From Mactromeris polynyma (Eukaryota; Mollusca; Bivalvia; Venerida; Mactridae), in NCBI GenBank assembly GCA_032209605.1, contig JASFXZ010000020.1, forward strand, positions 1,619,501 to 1,683,500: 64,000 nucleotides of DNA. Reading direction: 5' to 3'. Made by a program: the position numbers and the translations under genes. Below the pieces are notes generated by a model. The model did not search any database. It was not told where the DNA came from and worked only from the letters and a program-made list of their open reading frames with translations. Shown piece by piece: positions 58,874 to 64,000 of this stretch (the first letter of the stretch is position 1; each line of letters begins with the position of its first letter).

Positions 58874-59320
58874 GGTATATCTGTATAAACAACGATTTTA
58901 TCATATTTATGACTAACGAAATTTTGTCCAAAAAACAAGACTTTGTTCCTTTAATATTCTACCTGTACATGGTGACTTATGATGCAAATTTGAAGTTGTT
59001 TAATGTGTGTACTGTATAGACCGGTCTGTGTTTAGTTATTCGGTAGAACAACTAGTTCTAATGGCAATTTTCGACAGCCGCATCGCCTTAATACGAAAAC
59101 TGCTTTCCCGGAAGTGGCGCAAGACTAACAGGTAAGGGAATCGGTTAAAAAATTGTTTAACAACTGAGCCTCACCTGCATAACATACTCAATACTGGAAG
59201 TACTAGTAATCTTTACTGCTCAATTAAATTAAATGGTTCAACAATGGAAATAATGATTCGTACTTTTTGTGACTCTGGAAGTGTCGAATACAAAACCAAT
59301 ATTCAATACCGTACAATTTT
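58874..59320. other. Intergenic spacer, nothing recognised
   Basis: About 450 bp between the 44-bp and 53-bp arrays; no gene or repeat supported. Confidence 0.5.
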
Positions 59321-59848
59321 GCCACCTTAACTGTGAGTTTGTCAGACAACCAATGATATCACGTTAAGACAATGCCACCTTAACTGTGAGTTTGTCAGAC
59401 AACCAATGATATCACGTTAAGACAATGCCACCTTAACTGTGAGTTTGTCAGACAACCAATGATATCACGTTAAGACAATGCCACCTTAACTGTGAGTTTG
59501 TCAGACAACCAATGATATCACGTTAAGACAATGCCACCTTAACTGTGAGTTTGTCAGACAACCAATGATATCACGTTAAGACAATGCCACCTTAACTGTG
59601 AGTTTGTCAGACAACCAATGATATCACGTTAAGACAATGCCACCTTAACTGTGAGTTTGTCAGACAACCAATGATATCACGTTAAGACAATGCCACCTTA
59701 ACTGTGAGTTTGTCAGACAACCAATGATATCACGTTAAGACAATGCCACCTTAACTGTGCGTTTGTCAGACAATCAATGATATCACGTTAAGACAATGCC
59801 ACCTTAACTGAGTTTGTCAGACAATCAATGATATCACGTTAAGACAAT
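59321..59848. repeat. 53-bp minisatellite, 10 copies
   Basis: Unit gccaccttaactgtgagttt plus gtcagacaaccaatgatatcacgttaagacaat (53 bp). The first eight copies are nearly identical; the last two have small changes. Confidence 0.95.
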
Positions 59849-61341
59849 ACTGACCAATGGACTTAGAATGCAGACATTTACGTAAACGAATAAGTCTCGA
59901 TTTTGAATCATATTAAATGCAATAAACTGGAGAAAATTTCAAGAAAACAAACATGTTAATATTCTTGTACTTTGCGATACTCCAAAACAAGGTAGATGAG
60001 TGTATATAAGTTGTGGGGGGTTTTTCATTGAGTAGTTTCTAAAATTGGTCTAAAAGAGAGAGAATTCAATGTTACAGGGAAATACACATACATAAGACAG
60101 TGCCTCCCCACACAGATCTCCGGGAAAATAAAAATCCATAAAACAAAGACATTTGAGGAGGCTCAAGTGTACATACGTAAGGAAACAGGGGCGCAAGGAA
60201 TGGCCTGGCCGACCATAAGGAATAACTAGGAGAATCAAAGAGAACAAACAGTGGGATGGATTAATGGATGGAAAAGATCACAGACCAAGTCAAGAAAGCT
60301 GGCAACAATATGACGAAACTGGGGAAAGATAACATGAAAACTATATAAAGTGAAATAATTGCACAGGGGAAAGGGAAATTTAACATAAGTTCAAAGCACA
60401 AACAGAAATAACAACCACAAAGCGATTTACAGCCCTGTCATTAAAAACATAATAAGAATTTGTGTATAATAGTTTCATACGTTTTCTTTGAAGTTTGCAG
60501 AGGTGGAGCTAAAATCAATGTTAACTAAAGGGGAGGGACATAATTAACAAAGGACGGAGAACATTAACTAACATTGCAGATATTAGCTACATCCACTGTT
60601 AGCTAGCACACTGTTTACAATAAGCGACATTTCATATCAGTACTTCCAACAGAATCGGTTCAACATCCAGGGGTTCAACAATCACGGTGTATGCTATGTT
60701 GATTTAATTGGTTGGGGTTTCAAATTTCCCAATTGCGGTGCATACGTCACGTGATAAAGAGAAACGCCTGTTTGCACACGTACGGTTTTTGTGATTGAAC
60801 CATGATAAAAAACAGATAGAGCCAAAAATCTTTGATACACTTGTGTGTTATACTATATAGTACGTAGAATCTTGTAGATGCTTATTTATGTTCATGTCTG
60901 ATCTAATCGAAATCAAATGCAAATTATCTAACCAAGGCTACCACAGAAATAAACACTATTCCACTTACATTGACATACATATAGCAGAAGGCGCTTCATC
61001 AAAATTTGAAAACCATAAATTCCGTTTGTTTTATACATACATTCTACTTGTTTAATTTGTGTTTGGTCTGTTATCACGATTTGGTTATTAATGAATACAT
61101 ATTATCGCGTAGTAAATGTCTAATCTGATACATGAATTACTAGTATACCTACATCTAATTGCCACTTTAATCAGGCAATGTAAGTTAATGCGTTACACAC
61201 AAGCATGTCTTGTCCACCAGCGATAAATGCAGAGGCAGCAATTAGTAAGCATATTAAGAGCGCTTCTCATACCAAATAAGTATCGCACGTACAGTGGATA
61301 GGACCAACGACAAAATACAAACCGCATAAAATAAGGACATA
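59849..61341. other. Intergenic region before the C1q gene
   Basis: Apart from the inverted dispersed repeat at 60070-60360, no feature is supported. The C1q promoter and 5' UTR must lie near its 3' end, but no clear core promoter was identified. Confidence 0.45.
60070..60360 (-). mobile_element. Unclassified dispersed repeat, minus-strand copy
   Basis: Reverse complement relative of 56685-56945: cagtgcctccccacacagat, gaggaggctcaagtgtacat and ggatggattaatggatggaa correspond to its segments. A short minus-strand open frame here is not protein-like. Confidence 0.65.
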
Positions 61342-61690
61342 ATGCGTATATTCGAGTTTGCGTTTGTGTTGTTGTTTAATCCAAATATGGCGTTCAAACT
61401 GGAACAAACATGCTCCAAATTTCACTATGAAGAACAAACTTTAGAAAAAATGATCCGATTGCAAATATTTGTGGAGAAAATAAAAGAGGAAGTGGACTCT
61501 ACCCAGCTTAAGGTCGTGGATGAACTGAAAGCTCTCACAAAACAACGAGAACAGTTTCAGACAGAAATTCAAGAAACAAAGGATGATCTTGAACGCACGA
61601 AGGCTGACATGGAAAACGATTTGTCGACCACAAATAAGCAACATTTAGACGCCATCACAAAGTATGCAGACGATATAGCAAAAATCAAAG
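61342..61690 (+). CDS. C1q gene exon 1: leader and coiled coil
   Basis: Encodes residues 1-116 plus one base; donor gtacgt. Long runs of Glu, Lys, Gln and Leu (for example ELKALTKQREQFQTEIQET) predict a helical oligomerisation stalk. Confidence 0.88.
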
Positions 61691-62857
61691 GTACGTGTTT
61701 ATCAACCATATTATGTAAATTATAAACAGTTTTTATATGCTTGACCTAGCGTTCGTCTGCTGCAATAGAATTTGTTTTAACTTGAACTCGATATTCGAGG
61801 TTAAAGACTTTTGTGTTAATTAAACTAGAGCAACACAGTTCGTGAATTCATTGTTCAGGTTTTGTACTAAAATTGCTTCTCTAGAAAATAGAAGTATACT
61901 TTACAACGAGAAGACGTATTGTGTCTTAAAGAGAGATATTGGTCGCGAGAGGCCGGCTCTGGTGAGGTTGTGCTGTACTCGATTTATGAATGCATTAATT
62001 TCATTGTCTGATAGTAATGTTTTAAATGTTAAAAATCGTTTGCACATTTTGAATGAAAGAATATTTTTGCAATAGTTGCAATTGTGTTTTCATTATTGTC
62101 ACGTTAAGTTATTTAACAATAAAATTGAGACCTAAAATAATAAGTACTTTTCAAGTTAATTGCAAGTAACCTGACCAAGTAAATGAATTTACTAATTTTG
62201 TAATCGTTGAATAAAAAAATATTTGCACAATATAGTAGATATTGTAAATATTTAAACATAGTCATATTATTCGAACGGATGTGCCTTTCAAGAAGATTAA
62301 CACGAAGCCATGTTTTTGACAGATCCGCTTCCAATATAAAGACCCGGTCTTTGAACGACTTTATATTTCATTTCAAATTTAGTACATTGTATGTATTTTA
62401 TAACACAGAATATACAATGATATTAATTTGTTTTATTGTTTCAGAATCGACGCTGGTCCCACCAGTCGCATTCCAAAGCCATAAAGTGACAGACAGAGGC
62501 ATGGCTGACAATAAGGTGATTGTTTTCAGTACCGACATGCTTAATTACAACGATTCCTATGACAACAAGACTGGTACATTCACTGTACCTCTAGATGGCA
62601 TCTACATTTTCTCCGTACAATTGTATTTGACAACAAGCCACACATATTATGGGATATATGTTAATGAGGCATTCGTCCAACATGGTCTTATAGGGGATAA
62701 AGATCATTACAACACGTTTACCCTGGTTGCATTAGCAGATGTTGCCAAGGGTGACCGTGTTACAGTTCGATGTATATCTAGATGTGGAGGAGACAGGTTG
62801 GAAGAATACACGCATTCTACCAGCAGTTTCTCTGGCGTCCTGATTCACAGAAAATAA
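61342..62857 (+). CDS. Secreted coiled-coil C1q-domain-containing protein, two exons (253 aa)
   Basis: Exons 61342-61690 and 62445-62857 join in phase 1 (AAA G / AA TCG) to 762 nt, 253 residues plus TAA. An in-frame TAA five codons upstream supports the start; Met16 is an alternative. A short hydrophobic start (FEFAFVLLF) may be a signal peptide. Residues about 30-115 are a charged heptad-like coiled coil. Residues about 122-253 form a C1q head: VAFQSHKV near its start, TGTFTVPLDGIYIFSVQL in the middle, and SFSGVLIHRK at the end, the usual C1q closing strand. Bivalve C1q proteins of this size bind microbial or self ligands as trimers; that role is inferred. No collagen repeat is present. Confidence 0.92.
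61691..62444 (+). other. C1q gene intron
   Basis: AT-rich intron of 754 bp between the coiled-coil and C1q exons. A 77-codon open frame at 61842-62075 has no recognisable domain or splice fit and is not called as a gene. Confidence 0.8.
62445..62857 (+). CDS. C1q gene exon 2: globular C1q domain
   Basis: Acceptor tattgtttcag; begins in phase 1 and ends at TAA. It contains the whole C1q jelly-roll domain, including the aromatic FTV..DGIYIFS core and the terminal FSGVLI strand. Confidence 0.94.
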
Positions 62858-63599
62858 TATACCGCCACTTGTCATTAATATTGAACTCTTACTACTAATA
62901 CTGCTAAGAATGTGTGGCATTGTGTATTGGAAACAAACATGATCACGTCAAATATTGAAGCAAATAAACACCTGATGTACAGGAACAATCTGGTCATCAG
63001 GTGAGATGTAATTATACGCAAGTGCTTTAAACAATGATGTTACTGAGAATGAATGGAATATCCGTTAAAAATATTTTATTTTATCTTGTAATATCCATAG
63101 TGTAACAGTGTGTACTTTAAATGGAGTACAGAAGTTGATATAATATGTATATTTAGAATTATTATATTCAGAAACAGTTCTGTACAACTACTACTATTCA
63201 GTAACTATACAAATGATTGTCATGTAACAAATGTGGTTACCATAGTGACAAAGTTTGTGTATCAGTGCGCGTGTGACGATCCAGTGTTAGTGGAATCTGA
63301 ATTAACTTGATAAAGCACCTGTTACTGAATTATACAGGTATTGTTTTATACAGTGCAACATCTTCACAGAAACACGATTTGGGAAAAGCAGAATTTGGCT
63401 GTTTAGAGGTTGTTGTTCTATACAGTTTAATCTGGTTATATGTTTTGACAGCTGAGAAAATGTATGATGTTGGAGAGATGTTGTGCAAGCTGGAGTCGCT
63501 CTGGAGATGTTGCAATGTATTTGTAATATTTACGCAGTGTGTACTTTTCTGTGTAGCTGTATCTTCTACTATTGCATGCTTATAGTTTAACAAAATAAA
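62858..63599 (+). other. Probable C1q gene 3' UTR with two candidate poly(A) signals
   Basis: AATAAA occurs at 62963-62968 and again at 63594-63599 on the coding strand, so short and long 3' UTRs are both possible. Open frames of 66 and 92 codons between 63110 and 63585 have no recognisable features. Confidence 0.45.
62963..62968 (+). terminator. Proximal polyadenylation signal of the C1q gene
   Basis: AATAAA 106 bp after the C1q stop codon. Confidence 0.6.
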
Positions 63600-64000
63600 G
63601 CTGAGAAACAGTGAAAAATATACTTTATTAATTTGTATTATATTATAATAAATGCAGTCACATATAGGTACATTACATATCATATATTTAAAGAAGAAAT
63701 TAACATTGTCAACAAAAGTAACAAACTGACAGACATTCAATACCCGACCTAAAAATACAATCACATATATTTCTCAACACCATTGTTGTTGTAAAAAACT
63801 GTGTATGTTTCGATTTTACGAGATTTTGTTTAAATGGAGAACAAAACAAGACCATACAACACATGCAAATGTTCATAATTTTATCACAGATTAAGGTAAA
63901 TCCATTGATCTAAAAACAATTTATTTATCAAGAAATCATCGATATACTATTGTAACTGCATAAATGAATACACTTATGTGATAATGTGTAATTACAAAAT
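63600..64000. other. Right edge, nothing recognised
   Basis: AT-rich sequence after the distal C1q poly(A) signal; the open frame on the minus strand has no recognisable features. Confidence 0.5.

Noticed and set aside
61842..62075. 77-codon open frame in the C1q intron
   Set aside because: No domain, no splice signals that keep the C1q frame, and the direct join 61690 to 62445 gives a complete C1q protein.

Overview
The window looks like nuclear DNA from a lophotrochozoan, most likely a bivalve mollusc. The evidence is genes split into short exons by long AT-rich introns with GT-AG borders, a C1q-domain gene of the type expanded in bivalves, tRNA-derived SINE heads, several small inverted-repeat (MITE-like) families, and about 29 kb (roughly 45%) of minisatellite arrays. 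The species cannot be named from sequence alone. No bacterial operons, CRISPR arrays or viral genes were seen.

Layout. Positions 1-22764 hold no protein gene that I can support. This part contains two tandem SINE-like copies, six large tandem arrays (units of 45, 21, 49, 68, 30 and 55 bp) and several MITE-like inverted repeats. Positions 22765-57790 (+ strand) hold one complete 17-exon ionotropic glutamate receptor (iGluR) family gene. Its exons join in phase to exactly 854 codons (853 residues plus stop) with a GT donor and AG acceptor at every junction. Its introns carry further arrays (16, 38, 29, 31, 33, 59/66, 62, 29 and 57 bp units), a minus-strand SINE, copies of a TA-flanked MITE family, a long perfect hairpin and two unclassified dispersed repeats. 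Positions 57791-61341 are intergenic with two more arrays (44 and 53 bp). Positions 61342-62857 (+) hold a two-exon gene for a secreted coiled-coil plus C1q-domain protein.

The receptor has the full iGluR plan: signal peptide, amino-terminal domain, S1, M1, pore loop, M3, S2 and M4. The agonist-carboxylate arginine is kept (R500), the acidic S2 residue is Asp (D717, as in NMDA and delta receptors), Cys sits at the Q/R site (C596), and M3 has a divergent TYCGNLIAF core. That suggests a divergent iGluR or IR-like receptor rather than a standard AMPA or kainate subunit. The C1q gene is probably an innate-immune or lectin-like secreted protein and has no evident functional link to the receptor.

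The most unusual feature is that two intronic minisatellites grew out of the receptor gene's own splice sites. A 57-bp array before exon 14 places five exact copies of the exon 14 acceptor at 57-bp steps upstream of the real one, and each leads to an in-frame TGA. A 5.3-kb 59/66-bp array after exon 12 starts at the exon 12 donor, and its longer units repeat the donor context. Other points of note are a 2.3-kb array carrying about 70 AP-1/NF-E2-like motifs, higher-order structure in two arrays, a dispersed repeat abutting two unrelated arrays, and a 42-bp perfect inverted repeat.
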